Positions 32,225 to 44,655 are shown, counted from the stretch's first letter. The stretch: 64,000 bases of DNA from Nephrocerus scutellatus (GCA_947095585.1 OX352765.1:24706254-24770253), one strand, 5' to 3'. Notes: generated by a model not told the origin, from the sequence alone. Program-made: numbers and translations.

Positions 32225-32345
32225 TTCTCTAAATTAACTTCGAGTGTGCGTGTAGAGTGGACACAGGCAGACAGAGATTTTTTTTTGATTTTTCTGACTC
32301 GGGAGATACGGAAATGGGAAATGGGTAAGTTATTTACTTTTTGTA
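32225..32345 (-). repeat. Repeat family 2 end joined to the AATTCTCTATATTAACT terminus
   Basis: AATTCTCTAAATTAACTTCG is followed by GTGTAGAGTGGACACAGGCA and CTGACTCGGGAGATACGG. The second part is repeat family 2 reversed; the first is the terminus of the Helitron-like family. This copy shows that the two families share an end. Confidence 0.6.
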
Positions 32346-33939
32346 GAGCCCAGATTCAAATAATTCATGAATTAGTTAATTTCTCAATCATCTGATTCAG
32401 AGTGTGCAAGAGGATCAACCTTGAGTAGAGGGTTGGTTGTAGATGAAGGAAGATCAACCACTCATAAGTGATGCAAATTGAGAACGCATTACCAACGCTT
32501 GCTTCTCACGATACTGTATATCTCATCAGTGTTTGTATATCTTTTCCGTGTGTGTCTATCCATCTTTCTAGTTATCTAATTTAAAATGATTTTATTCAAT
32601 TATTGTTTACATGGTTAGGTAGCTATATAAGCAAATTATACTCATACCCCATAGCGTGTGTCCAATAATAGTCACAACATTCAATGAAGGGTCATCAAAA
32701 GTTCAAGAGCTTACTCCAGTATGCAATGCAGTCTTAAACTGTCGTTTATTATCAGTTGGTGTTACTCGCCGTTACACATATACATGTATGTACACATTTA
32801 TGCGTATCTATAAATGTTGAAGAGAAGTTGACAGCATTCACACATTTATTAATGCCATTACATACTGCAGATGGCAGCAGTGGCGATGACCTTCAGAGAA
32901 AACAAGTTTAACCCGAAATTGTCATAAATTTGTTTGATCGTACAAGCAAAAAAAAAACATTCGACACAATACGTAATAATAATTAAAATACGGAATGGAA
33001 TTTTGTTGACCAAAATCGTCGTCTTTACGTTTCTTTGTTTAGATGAAGATTCATCGGTGCGATGAAGTTCGAAATACAAACAGATACACTAAATTATATT
33101 TCAAAAATGAATAAACCGATTTGGCGACAAACTGAACGATCTGAAATTCTATCACGTAGCACAAAGTAAGACACCTTACACTATACACCACTCAACAAAA
33201 ACAAATTTTTAAATATAATGCAATTCAAGCTTCTCAATCCCTGCCCAGCTACTTAAACCATTCTCATATAATAAAATATGAATATGCATTTGAATACGTA
33301 GTATCTTTACTCGTATATGTTAATGTACTACTCTACTCCTACATTATATGTATTGTGTTAGTATTTTATATACAACAACGCAAGGTGTGAACTTCCTGAT
33401 TATATACAAAGTGCTTCAAGTGTTCTGTTCTGACTTCTTAGTAAGCGAAATTCCTGAATTAAAATTAAAAAATTCGGTTGTAGATCCCAGCCAACAAGCC
33501 AAACTGATGTACAATTATATTGCAGCTAAATTATAAGTAAGGATCTTGAACGACGGTGGGAGAACCATCACAACATAGATTATTTGGCATAATATAGTTT
33601 ATTTTTCTTTCATTAATATTTATTCATTTTAAATAATCAAAAAATGCATATTATTTTAAAAATTATCTTAAAAAAACAATAAATATTGCTGGTATTCGAA
33701 GCATAGGACAGAAACAAGCCCTCTCCACTGTGGTCGGTCCTGCGCAATCCGCTTGATTTTCAACCACACTCCTCTTCCTGATGACTCTGCTTATATGGAT
33801 TATATACATAATCTCATTACCAAGGGAGCTTGGAACTCCCTGAATGACTTGCGTCACGGCAATAAGGTGGGCTATGCCCTTTATTAAAAATAAAAATTAA
33901 AATTCAAAGGAATGGCATTTAAAATATATCAATCGAAGA
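32346..33939. other. AT-rich non-coding; a 41-bp word near 33834-33876 recurs inverted at 37446-37488
   Basis: No gene recognised. The only notable feature is the CACGGCAATAAGGTGG-containing word whose reverse complement lies 3.6 kb to the right. Confidence 0.4.
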
Positions 33940-34602
33940 GCTCGGCACTCAGTAACTCAAGTTAACATGGCTGGACATCCGGTAGAGAGAGTAGAGAGTT
34001 TCTTATATCTTGGGAGTATTGTCTCTACCGAAGGTGGAACCAAACAGGACATTGTCAACCGAATCGGCTAAGCAAAATCGGTGTTTGGAATGATGTCCAT
34101 GATATGGCGAAGCTATGCGATTAGCTTAAACACCAAGCTGCGACTGTTCCGTTCAAATGTTGAATCTGTGCTGTTGTATGGGTGCAGCACTTGGGAGGTG
34201 ACCGCTACTATCACAAAAAATTTACAAACGTTCGTAAATAGGTGCCTACGGAACATTTTAAGGGTTTTCTAGCCTAACCGTATCTCTAACGAACATCTTT
34301 ACCAGAGAACGGGTCAGGAACCAATGGGCACAACCATCCAACTACGAAAGTGGCCGTGGATTGGTCATACACTCCGAAAAGGCGGCAGTTCCATAGCAAA
34401 TTACGCAATGCAATGGAATCCGTTATCTCAGGATGGTAGAAGAACGGGTCGTCAGAGAAATACATGGCGCAGAACAGTTGAGGAGGAGTGCAGGCAATTG
34501 GGGAATAGTTGGAGAGAGCTGAAGCTCATTGCCAGCAACCGCACGCGATGGCGCGTAGGCGTAGTAGAGGCCCTAGGACCCACAAGGGGACATAGGACAT
34601 AA
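33940..34602 (+). pseudogene. RTE-like LINE, 3' fragment (copy 3)
   Basis: Same family as 2090-2596 and 40265-41440. It reads VTQVNMAGHPVERVESFLYL, then SLNTKLRLFRSNVESVLLYG, KWPWIGHTLRKGGSS and GRQRNTWRRTVEEECRQLGN. A stop follows IVNRIG and another follows the ILRVF block. The 3' end is GGACATAGGACATAAATAAA. It is 5'-truncated at about the same family position where the longer copy at 40 kb continues upstream. Confidence 0.75.
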
Positions 34603-35189
34603 ATAAAAAAAAAACAAATCAATCGAACACGAAACTAAAACGACGCTAGTACAAATGCTTTTATCAATGGATCATAGCCAAGGGAAACTACAAAAATAAA
34701 CAAATTAAACAAAAAATATTAGAAATAATACAAAAAAAACAATCAATAATAATTTTGACATAAAAAAACAAATCGTACACCTCTTATTGAATCACCCTTC
34801 ACCGTGTAGTTGAGGATTGCAGTATTGCACTTTCCTGAACATATTCCCCACAACCTTATTTTTATGGTCTTAGTAGGTGATTCGATTACAATGTTCATAG
34901 TTTTTATTTTAATTATTTAAACCAAGCAAAAAATATAAACGAAAAAACAGAAATGGGAAATCTTTCTGAATTGGAAGTTGCTCCAGAGGATCGTTAACGA
35001 ACTCTCGAAAAATGTTTTCTTTTTTCTGGAAAACTTCATTTGAATCGAACTCTTCCGCTCGTCATTGTTGCTATGTTTGGTGTCAAGAAACACATAGATT
35101 TTGTGGATTATACAAGATTTTTGAGTCTTTTCAGTTTTAGAAGCTGAATTTTGATAAACCTATAGGCTTGATAGTTGTGCGTGCCTTTT
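34603..35189. other. AT-rich non-coding, nothing recognised
   Basis: A-rich sequence (AAACAAA words) after the RTE tail; no gene or repeat recognised. Confidence 0.35.
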
Positions 35190-37410
35190 TAAATTCTCTA
35201 TATTAACTTCGCTTGGCCGTGGCTGGTCCGCTGGCTGGGTAATAGAATATTGCGATAAATTTTTTAGCTCACTTCCCAAAGCCCGATTTTATTGAAACTT
35301 TGCACATATGTGTATTTCCGGTAATAACACTTTCTATTAAAATTTAGGGTCCTCAGGACCGAGGGGTGCCCATATAATTTTTTTAAAAATTAACCCGATT
35401 TTCTTCAAATTTTAAGCACATGTGTATCGATGAACAATACATTTTGTAAAATTTTTGGAGTGATCAGGCGCTGAGGCCCTATGGGTGCCCATATAATTTT
35501 TTTTAAAAATTAACCCGATTTTCTTCAAACTTTAAACACAATTGTATCTCCGATGGACAATAAATACATTTTGTAGAGTTTTTGGAGTGATCGGGCCCTC
35601 AGGTTCTAGTGATGCCCAAATAAATTTTTTAAAAATTGACCCGATTTTCTTCAAATTTTAAACACATGTGTATCTCCTATGGACAATAAATTTTGTAAAA
35701 TTTGCATTGTTGGCCGTGAATGTAGACGACTCCCGTGGTGAACTGATTAATATCCTGCTTACAAGTCGGATCATTAATTCAAAATTGGGTGCGGCGTCTC
35801 CCAATAGATCTGTCTGCAGAGGAACGCCGCAAGGAGCAAGGTGGAGTTCTATCCCCCCTTCTTTGGAATTTAGTGGTGATCGACCTGCTGATATGCCTGA
35901 AGAATGAGGGCTGCAGAGTGATCGCCTATGCGGATGACGTTGCTATTGCCGTTTTCTGGAAAACACCTCAATACCTTGAAGGAACTCTTACAGAATTCTC
36001 TTAACAAGCTAACTAAATGGGCAAATCGTTGTGGTCCGGGAGTAAACCCCCACAAAACAGAACTTGTCCTCTTTACTATAAAATATAAAATTCCACATGA
36101 TGACCCACCCTCTATAAAGGGCACAAGCTCTTATCCTTCTCTGATAAAGCTAAATATCTTGGTCTCATGCTGGACAGAAAGCTAAGATGGAAACCTAATA
36201 AACAAGAAAGAGTTCGTAAAGCCACAGTGGCGCTCTTCTCCTATAAAAAAGCCATCGGTAGCAAATGGGGCCTTCAACCCCATATCACTCATTGGCTTTA
36301 TATATCGGTAATAAGACCTATACTTATGTACGGTTTGGTGGTCTGCCTTAGAGAAAGCAATAAATCGCGACAAACTAAGCAAAGTCCAAAGATCGGGTTT
36401 TCTATGTATGAGCGGGGCTCCTCGCACCACCCTCTTCGCTGAACTAGACATACTGTTCAACCTAACACCACTTGACATCTTCAGCAGACAAGTTGCTGCT
36501 AGCGCGGCTATTCGCCTCATCGCTACCTCCCAGTGGATAAGGAATTAATTTGGACACTCCTCTATTCTGAATTCATTCAGGGCTCCACCAGGAGGTATAG
36601 ACTACCGCAACTACATTTCAACAACAACTTTCAGGTCACACTAGACTGCCTATCGTCTATCAGGAAGATGGCGGAGCAGTTCAACATTAACCTGTATTGG
36701 GTGCCGGGACATAGGGACATTCTGGGGCCGATGAACTCGCCAAAAATGGTACTACGCTGCCCCTTTCACCTGAAAATGGTTCCCTAGGCATATCGATTGC
36801 TACATGCAAACTCATGTTAAAGCTGTATGCTACGGAAAAAAACAACCTTAGATGGACGAATGGTCTAACTTGTGTAGCAACAAAACAGATCCGACTAAAG
36901 CTGGATCCGTAACGCTTCAAGTGTTTGATTTCTCTAAAGAGAGATAGGTGTAATTACTGGGCACTGTCTCATAGAAAAGCATGCAGCAAGGCTTGGTGTA
37001 TTTTCCAATGATTTCTGCAGAAGCTGCATGGACAAGGATGACACCATTTTCACCTTATCTGCAGATGCACTGCTCTTTCTCTAAAGCGTTTGGGAGCCTT
37101 CTTTTACAACGAACTTAACGATTTGTCAAGCACAAGCACATCAAAAATCTTCTACGCTTCATTCGAAACTCTAACTGGTTCAATGAGTAGGGCTAGAAAT
37201 CCTAAGGGTGCCCATTTAAATTTTTTAAAAACTAACCCGATTTTCTTCAAATTTTAAATACATATGTATCACTGATGAACAAAACTTTTTGTAAATTTGT
37301 TGTAGTGATCGGGCCCTGAGACCCGAGTGGTTACCATGTAAATTTTTTAAAAATTAGCCCGATTTTAGTCAAATCTTAAACACATATGTATCTCCTATTA
37401 GAGAACTTTT
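35190..37410 (+). mobile_element. Helitron-like non-autonomous element with internal tandem units, split by a LINE
   Basis: Starts with AAATTCTCTATATTAACTTC and CCGTGGCTGG, then has units of about 120 bp (CCCGATTTTCTTCAAATTTT ... GTGATCGGGCCC ... GGTGCCCATATAA) at 35280-35700. The units resume at 37195-37400, and the element ends near TATTAGAGAACTTTTATGGG. Between lies the LOA-like LINE 35700-37190. Start and end words form a short inverted pair (AAATTCTCTA / TAGAGAA). Helitron/Helentron placement is inference. Confidence 0.6.
35700..37190 (+). pseudogene. LOA-like LINE inserted in the Helitron-like element
   Basis: Frames on the plus strand give CRGTPQGAR... or GVLSPLLWNLVVIDLLICLK and VIAYADDVAIAVFWKT (RT core). 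Then come KLTKWANRCGPGVNPHKTEL, SWKPN-type words, LQPHITHWLYISVIRPILMY, FSRQVAASAAIRLIATSQW, LYWVPGHRDIL (RNase H) and a C-terminal GAFFYNELNDLSS. Frameshifts occur between blocks, and the region between QLHFNNNFQVT and LDCLSSIRKMAEQFN is shorter than in other elements, so part of RNase H is deleted. The 5' half (ORF1, endonuclease) is absent. Confidence 0.8.
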
Positions 37411-39380
37411 ATGGGTTGTTTTCTTAAATTGCAATAAAGGTCATACATAGTCCACCTTATTGCCGTGGCACAAGTCGTCCAGGGAGATAAGTTTAAATAT
37501 AACAAAAAATATCGTATCAGAGTTTCAGATCACTTTTTTTAGCGACAAGTTGAAAAGGACGCAGGCCAGGGTCCGAATTCAGCAAGTGTGAGTTTTGCTG
37601 GGTTCCCGAAAACTTTCTTCACTTTCTTATTGACCACAATCAAAAAGAGAGTCAGTGAATCAACAAACTAAGGCTTGCGGAAACCATCCACTTGTTGGAG
37701 CCTGTCATTGATGTAGTGATCCCGTCACGATAGCTCGTAAGAACTGCGCTTTATGTCTGGACGAGGCATCTAAATTCATCTAGATGCTGGCTAATGCAGA
37801 TCATACTGACATCATTGGTAGTAACCCAAAAGCTGTAGAAGAAACTTTCACAAAATCTTGGGGAATCTTTGATAGGCAGAAAGCGTTTGACATCGATCAA
37901 GATCGGTTTGAGATGTTGTCATTTGATTTAGTACAAAACAAGTAAACAACGCAGACTGATCGCGATTTGTATCAAATTAACATACGCACACCGATCAATA
38001 CGACAGATAACATACTTACATATATACGTCGCAAATAAGTTCGACTTTGGAGCAAGCAATTCCGATTATACTCTCGTCGCCGTGGTGTGTGTTTATTTGT
38101 TCATACTTGAGATTGTATGTCGAGTCGGTATACGAACTGCGAGCTACTCGTATATTAATGAATATTATAATGTTAGTTAATGCCAGTATGTGATTCATGC
38201 TGTCTCTGTTAAATAACCCAAACAAGAACAACAAACAACAGCATGAGCACAACACGTGGTGACGTCAGTCAATAAGTTGTTATTGGATTGTTGCCGAATA
38301 TGCAAATCAATCGACTCTCGAGTCTCGCTCTCGACTAGGCGTCATGCTCGTATTTACTCGGCATGACGCCTAAGATGTTTGCTGCTAAGTTCCCAGAAAC
38401 AACTCACTTATCGTGGCATTCAAAAATAATGGAATTCTAATGAATAACAATGACGTGTTGGTGATTAGCAATATTATTGTTAGCATATGATAAACATTCT
38501 TTAATTCTTCCGCAAATTACGCGCTATCGGAGTTTGTGTTTCTTTCTAATTTTGGATATTTAGGTATTTGTCCCTTTTGAACCAATTACTGCCTTGTCTT
38601 CTAAATTAAACTCAACTACCCTTGCTGTTACTTATCTGTAATTATATTTTCCTATGAAATCTAAATATTGTGGTTCGAATATATTCTCAAACAAGTACCT
38701 ATGCATACTTATACTAACATAATGAAAGACAACAAATGACAAACTGCACCCTGTTGTGTTGTCATGTTGTAAATGTACAGGGTATGCCTATTTAACAATT
38801 AACGAATTAATGAAAAAATGCCTACCTACTACCACGCCCCAACTCACACATACGTTAAATTTTTTACAAAGTTGGCAAATTCATAATTTGCAACTGCGTG
38901 GTGGTTATAATAATTGGTAATTGCCAATTAATAGCTGTGCAATATTTTCTCACCATTCAGGTCATTATCTAATTTGTTTAATTATTGCTCACCAATGCTA
39001 ATGTGTGATTGGATACAGTGTACGCGGCTCTACAAGCATGAGAGTGAGTGCTCATTTGCAAGATATAGGTATTTGTTAGGTAGGTGTGTAAGTGATTCGA
39101 TTCGATGAAAATCTTTGTCGGTGCCGTAGCGCGGCAGAAAAGCTAATACGACCTTGCAAGGCCTTTTGCGAAAAGTTGTCTCAGTTGTCGACAGACGCAG
39201 ACTTCGCAGCTGTTGTTACCGGCGCCGTCGCTGGTGCCGAAGCAGCTTGCCATAGCAGTGTATTGGGAAGGTGTTTTTTTTTAGAATCTGCATGTGGCTG
39301 ACAAATCAAGCGGTAGGTAGTTATGAAGATAAAGTTTGTGTGCAATCGAATTGAATTATCAAATAGGGTGCGTCAGTAAG
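37411..39380. other. Non-coding, nothing firmly recognised
   Basis: Unique-looking DNA. 39095-39300 has balanced composition and an open frame rich in Ala and Cys (beginning MIRFDENLCRCRSAAEKLIR) without a recognised family; it could be leader or exon sequence. No other feature seen. Confidence 0.35.
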
Positions 39381-39480
39381 CATTTGGTCAACGTTGTTGT
39401 TAACAAGGACCTCAAAGTAGCCGAAAATACAGACAAACAGGAGTCAAGGTTGATAAACGTTTTTAAAAACAGGGTGACAG
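39381..39480 (+). pseudogene. Possible Tc1-like transposase fragment
   Basis: Reads VNVVVNKDLKVAENTDKQES then RLINVFKNRVTGRR, resembling the words at 31960-32140 and 56265-56330. Short and uncertain. Confidence 0.25.
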
Positions 39481-39559
39481 GTCGTCGAGTACGGTGGGTG
39501 CGGCAGTAATTCGTAGCGCAGTTTATGCAATTTGGCCGTTACAATTCAGGATGAATGTG

Positions 39560-40060
39560 CTCGTGCGTTACCGGGGTGAAATATAATGTTTTTTTTAGCC
39601 AAATGGGGTCGGGTCTGCATCAATTTCTTAAAGAATTGGTCCAATAATTCACTGTAGTACTGCCCTTGATCGTTTCACCTTTCTGCAAAAATTTCCTCTG
39701 CACCTTCCTTAACACTCTTTTATAAAGTTTGAGGCACTATTTATAAGAGTCCCAGTCTTCGGTTACTTTAGTACACTTTGCCCTGTTAAAGGCCCTTGTA
39801 CTAGTTTTCTGGTGCTCCCTTATTACTGAGGACCACCATACTGGTCTACGTTTACCTATTGGGTAGGCTGTAGGACAAGCTGCAGCCATCAATCGGTTGT
39901 ATGCGTTAGTGACAGAGTTCACCATGCAGTCTAGAACTTCTACAGTCACGGGGGGTTCACCCATTACAAGTTCCAGTTCGAAATTATTGAGACGCCGTTA
40001 CATCCACAAAAACTCTCCGTTTTGTGTGCCTTATGGGTTGGTGGAATCATCTGTCCAATA
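39560..40060 (-). pseudogene. LINE fragment, linker between endonuclease and RT
   Basis: The minus strand reads PPVTVEVLDCMVNSVTNAYN, then KRRPVWWSSVIREHQKTSTR and FNRAKCTKVTEDWDSYK, followed by KRVLRKVQRKFLQK. This is the typical pre-RT segment of LOA/Jockey-type elements (VPWWN..L..LR...RR.F..A......W..Y). Stops separate the parts. RT and 3' end are not present at this locus. Confidence 0.65.
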
Positions 40061-40264
40061 TTTCTTCAAAGATGACGTTACAGTCAATGAAGATCTCTTA
40101 AGTCCATGATTAATGACTTTTTCGTTCCCTAATTAAATGGCGTTAATGTGCAACAGCTTTGGTTTCTACAAATAGGCGTAACATGCCACACAGCGCGTGA
40201 CACAATCAGGTTATTGTAGGAAATATTCGATGAGCGTTTTTTAAGTAATGGTCCTGTCAATACT

Positions 40265-41440
40265 TTCGATGCCGAACAAGCAGGTTTCCGCACTGGATCC
40301 TGCTGTGTAGACTACATAAACACCCTGAGGATCATTATTGAACAGTGCGTTGAATTTCGGTCACTACTGCACCTGCTGTTCATCGATTTTGAGAAGGCGT
40401 TTGACGGTGTCAACAGACAGTTTATCTGGCACGCCTTGCGCAGGAGAGGTATACCCGAAAAACTAAAAGCTTTTATTAAAGCAACCTATGATGGCTCTAA
40501 ATGTCATGTGCTGCATAGAGGAAAGCTGTCAGAGGAATTCGAGATCCTAAGTGGGGTACGACAAGCTTGCATTCTATCGCCGATACTTTTTTGTGTTGGT
40601 GATTAGCGATGTACTTCGCGCAGCTTTATCTACTTGAAACGGAGGAATTCGTTGGACTATTACATCTCAACTCAAACATCTGGACTACGCTGACGACGTT
40701 TGCTTACTTTCACACAGAATTATGAAGCTGCACCAAATGACAACAAATGTGGAGAGGGAGGCAAATGTTGCGGGTTTGAAGATTAATACTGCCAAAACTA
40801 AAATCATCAACCTCGGCACTAACTCAGTAACTCAAGTTAACATTGCTGGACAGCCGGTTGAGATAGTAGAGAGTTTCCAATATCTTGGGAGTATTGTCTC
40901 GACCGAAGGCGGAACCGAACAGGACATTGTCAACCGAATCGGCAAAGCAAAATCGGTGTTTGGAATGATGTCCATGATATGGCGAAGCAATGCGATCAGC
41001 TTAAACACCAAGCTGCGACTGTTCCGCTCAAATGTTGAATCTGTGCTGTTGTATGGGTGCAGCACTTGGAAGGTGACCGCTACTATCACAAAAAGATTAC
41101 AAACGTTCGTAAATAGGTGCCTACGGAACATCTTAAGGGTTTTCTGGCCTAACCGTATCTCTAACGAACATGTTTACCAGATAACGGGTCAGGAACCAAT
41201 AGGCACAACCATCCAACGACAACCATCCAAACTGCGCAATGCAATGGAACCCGTTATCTCAGGATGGTAGAAGAATATGTCGTCCGAGAAATACATGGCA
41301 CTGTTCTGCGCCAGAGGGGGAGTCACGGCAATTGGGGAAGAGTTGGAGAGAGCTGACTCTAATTGCCAGGAATAGCACGCGATGGCGCGTAGGCGTAGTA
41401 GAGGCCCTAGGACCCACAAGGGGATATAGGACATAAGTAG
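40265..41440 (+). pseudogene. RTE-like LINE, longest copy in the window (copy 4)
   Basis: Begins at EQAGFRTGSCCVDYINTLR, continues FIDFEKAFDGVNRQFIWHAL (catalytic Asp), GVRQACILSPILF, a frameshift, HLDYADDVCLLSHR (YADD box), then an open stretch from 40722 with KINTAKTKIINLGTNSVTQV, EIVESFQYLGSIVSTEGGTE and the C-terminal blocks shared with copies 2 and 3. The 3' end is GGATATAGGACATAAGTAGT followed by TAAG repeats. A small deletion at 41220 breaks the C-terminus. The endonuclease is missing. Confidence 0.85.
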
Positions 41441-41494
41441 TAAGTAAGTAATGGCATACAATTATCTTTTCAATTAAGTCATTTTTATGGACAT

Positions 41495-41542
41495 TAATAA
41501 TAATAATATTTGGCGCGACAGACCATTGCGGGTCCAAGGCCT
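41495..41542 (-). repeat. SINE 3' tail fragment
   Basis: TAATATTTGGCGCGACAGAC and GGGTCCAAGGCC match the 3' terminus of the SINE copies at 31640-31825 and 59165-59425. Only the tail is present. Confidence 0.55.
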
Positions 41543-42727
41543 TTTTTTATGGACATTACCATGATTTTAATGTGTTTGATTTCCTTTTAAAAGTCTATGC
41601 CTCTAAAAAGAACCCCCTTTTGCTATCTATATTTCCTGCAAAAAATCTACTTTTGGCAAACAAGATACGCCAAATAGCCTTAAAAAAAACTTTCAACTTT
41701 AAGGACTTTTTGTCAATGCTAGAGTTTACCAGTGTTACTTCGAATGAAGGTAATGCTCATAATAACCTAGCTTCAATTGTACTAATTGGATGCATTCAAC
41801 AAATAAAAGGATTCTGAATGTTCTTGTTACAAAAAAAAATTAATAAAAGAGTTTTGTAAATTTGACTCTTAATTCTTATGCCAAGACAATAATACTGAAG
41901 GTTTGTTCACTGGAGTCGCAAGAACCATGTGCTCTGCTGGGTGATGTCAATTTACAAGTCGATGTTTGCTTCATACATATTAAGTAATGTGAGTGCCAGT
42001 CCACTGTTCCGCACGAACTAACATTTCAAACAGATGTTCGAATTTTCGGCAGCACTCGAATAGTAAAAGAAGAACAAAAAATGCTGCCGGCTGAACGGCT
42101 TCATCTGTTCCTTTGTATTCGTGGCCCAGCTTGCTTTAATCCACTCGGCACTCGCTCCAGTGTCTGCTTCGTCGCACTGATAATAGAGTTGTGAAGTGAA
42201 GCGCTCAACAAAGAGCCGGCTACGACAATGATCACTGATGATGGTGACGATGATTCAGAAATGATGTCTACTCTTTTCAATACCCAATAACACAAAGTGT
42301 GCCAACATCTGCTGTTGCTACGCGTGATTATAGAAAGATGTGCTTAGGTCCTATCTTTTTCTTAGTAGGTAGAGGTATGCCTACTTTGTTCGTCTTTTAT
42401 TCAAGGATTATACGATGAGTATTATGCTGGCAGAATGATCAGCCATGTGCCAGGTGACATAGCTTGTGTTTTTTTTTGTTTCTCTAACAAATTCCATCTT
42501 TCTGTCCTCTTAAGCGACACCAAGTCGTAAGCTTTAGGCGATTTAAATGTATTGTTGCCTTACATTAGACTTTACTAACTAGACTCATATACTTTTGGCA
42601 AAGATAATAAATACCTAGATGTCTTGCTCTTATAGAGATAATTGATGTTAACAAAACTATTTGCTGTACTTGCATATGCCACCTATTTTCAAATTATCAT
42701 ATCCACAAACCTAAAAAAGTACTTTTA
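41543..42727. other. Non-coding, nothing recognised
   Basis: AT-rich at first; 42080-42290 has balanced composition with GA-rich minus-strand words but no recognisable coding frame. Confidence 0.35.
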
Positions 42728-42975
42728 CTTTCTTTTACTAGTAGTAAAAGTAAGTATAGTAATCATGAAAATTTTCGAACTCGGGATTTTTGCAGATTTA
42801 CCCATTACCGTATCTCCTGAGTCAGAAAAAGAAAAAAAAACTCTGTCTGTGTGTCTGTGGCTCTGTGTCCACTCTACAGCCCAGACGGCTGAATTGATTG
42901 AGACGAAAATTCATATTTAAGCTTTTTACATAAATTGGAAGGGCCCAGTTGATTTTGGCGGAAATCGGCATAACG
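42728..42975 (+). repeat. Dispersed repeat family 2, copy 2
   Basis: AGTAATCATGAAAATTTTCG, ATTTACCCATTACCGTATCT, CTGTCTGTGTGTCTGTGGCT, GTCCACTCTAC and AAAATTCATATTTAAGCTTT follow one another as in the copies at 29026 and 61265. Confidence 0.75.
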
Positions 42976-43834
42976 GAAGTGGTAGTCGTAGTAGTAAACT
43001 ACTATGAGAAAATGCAAAAAAAAAATAAAAATAAAAAATAAATGAAAAAAAAATGTAATATACATTTACTGAAGATTCTGGACCCGTCCGTAAAAGAAAG
43101 TCGTGTTGTGCCCACACCTCCATTTTTAATAAAATGATCACAGATTTTTTGAAAATTATCAAGTGCAAATAATTCGAAGATGGTCAGTCAAGCATGCAGA
43201 TGAAATTCGATATTCCTCAATCCAATGCATGGGCATGAGACATCTGCTTTTGGCTTCAAGCAACTACACTGACTCATGTTTATATGTAATATATTTTACT
43301 TTGACGTTTCAAAGATGAGTTTCTATCATCATCCAAACATGAGTACTGATATGGTAATACTTGGGAAATTTATATAGTAGAGATCAAAAATTGTCTTACT
43401 TTTTCGCATATATCAAATACTTGAACCAATAATTGTATTTTTTTCGATAGTACTGCTGTTATTTTCGAGTTCTTTCTGACGCTTTTCGTCTCGTAGTGTA
43501 CTGAGGAGTAGCGATCTTACAAAGTGAAAACGAGTGAACTGCCGCATTGCAAAGCTTAAAGCTCATTAAACGAAAGCGGGAAAAAAGCTTAGTTATGTTC
43601 ACTCAACTGAACAGTGTTGTGGTATTTGGAAATTTGACAAAACGTATTACTTAGCCTAGTAGCAAATTGCGCGGAGCAAAGCGTTGCTATCTTCCATTAA
43701 GCCGGCAAATTCACTCAAATGCACTTGCTCTTGTTTGTCTGTGCTTATATTTTCCCTTGAAATCTAAATATTGCTTTTCGTTTATTTTGTACAAACATGT
43801 ACTTTTTTGTACAAAATTACGCATATTGTATATA
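42976..43834. other. Non-coding, nothing recognised
   Basis: A-rich run near 43015-43060, otherwise unique AT-rich sequence leading into the tandem array. Confidence 0.35.
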
Positions 43835-44655
43835 AAAGTTGTAAGGGTGCCACCCAAAACCCGGGGCCTGATCACTTCCAAATGTTTACAAAAATTGTTG
43901 TCCAACGAAGATACACATGCGTATAAAATTTGAAGAAAATCGGGTACTTTTTTTTATAAAATTTGTATGGGTTCCCCACACCCCGGGGCCCGATCACTTT
44001 CAAATATTTACAAAAGGTGTTGTCAATCGGAGATAAACATGTGTATAAAATTTGAAGAAAATCGGGTACTTTTTTTTTATAAAATTTGTATGGGTGCCCC
44101 ACACCCCGGGGCCCGATCACTATCAAATATTTACTAAAGGTATTGTCAATCGGAGATAAACATTTGTATAAAATTGGAAGAAAATCAGGTACTTCTTTTT
44201 ATAAAATTTGTATGGGTGCCCCCTGACCACGGGGATCGATCACTCCCAAATATTTACATATTTACAAAAAGTGTTGCCCAACGAAGATAACATGCGTATA
44301 AAATTTGAAGAAAATCGGGTACTTTTTTTATAAAATTTGTATGGGTGCCCCCCAACCCCGGGGCCCGATCACTTCCAAATTTTCACAAAAAGTGTTTTCC
44401 ATTGGAGATACACATGTGTGTAAAATTTGAAGAAAATCGGGTACTTTTTGTAAAATATTTGTATGGAAGCCGCCCGACCCATCGGCCCGAGGGCCCCAAA
44501 ATTTTAATAGAAAGTGTTGTCATGGGAGATACAGATATGTGCAAAATTTGAATAAAATCGGGCTTTAGGAAGTGGGTTAAAAATTTATCACAAGATTTGG
44601 TGTGCCAGCCAGCCAGCCACGGGCATGTGAAGTTAATATAGCGAATTTAAAAACT
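43835..44655 (-). repeat. Helitron-like element with six 120-125 bp tandem units
   Basis: Units contain CCCGATCACTTCCAAATATT, TTGTCCAACGAAGATACACA, AAATTTGAAGAAAATCGGGT and AAATTTGTATGGGTGCCCC, with boundaries near 43862, 43982, 44106, 44230, 44357 and 44480. The minus-strand start is AAATTCGCTATATTAACTTC followed by CCGTGGCTGGCTGGCTGG, the same as the copy at 35190. It is the best-preserved array in the window. Confidence 0.85.

Noticed and set aside
43835..44655. CRISPR array
   Set aside because: The units are 120-125 bp with no spacer structure, and the context is a eukaryotic transposon.
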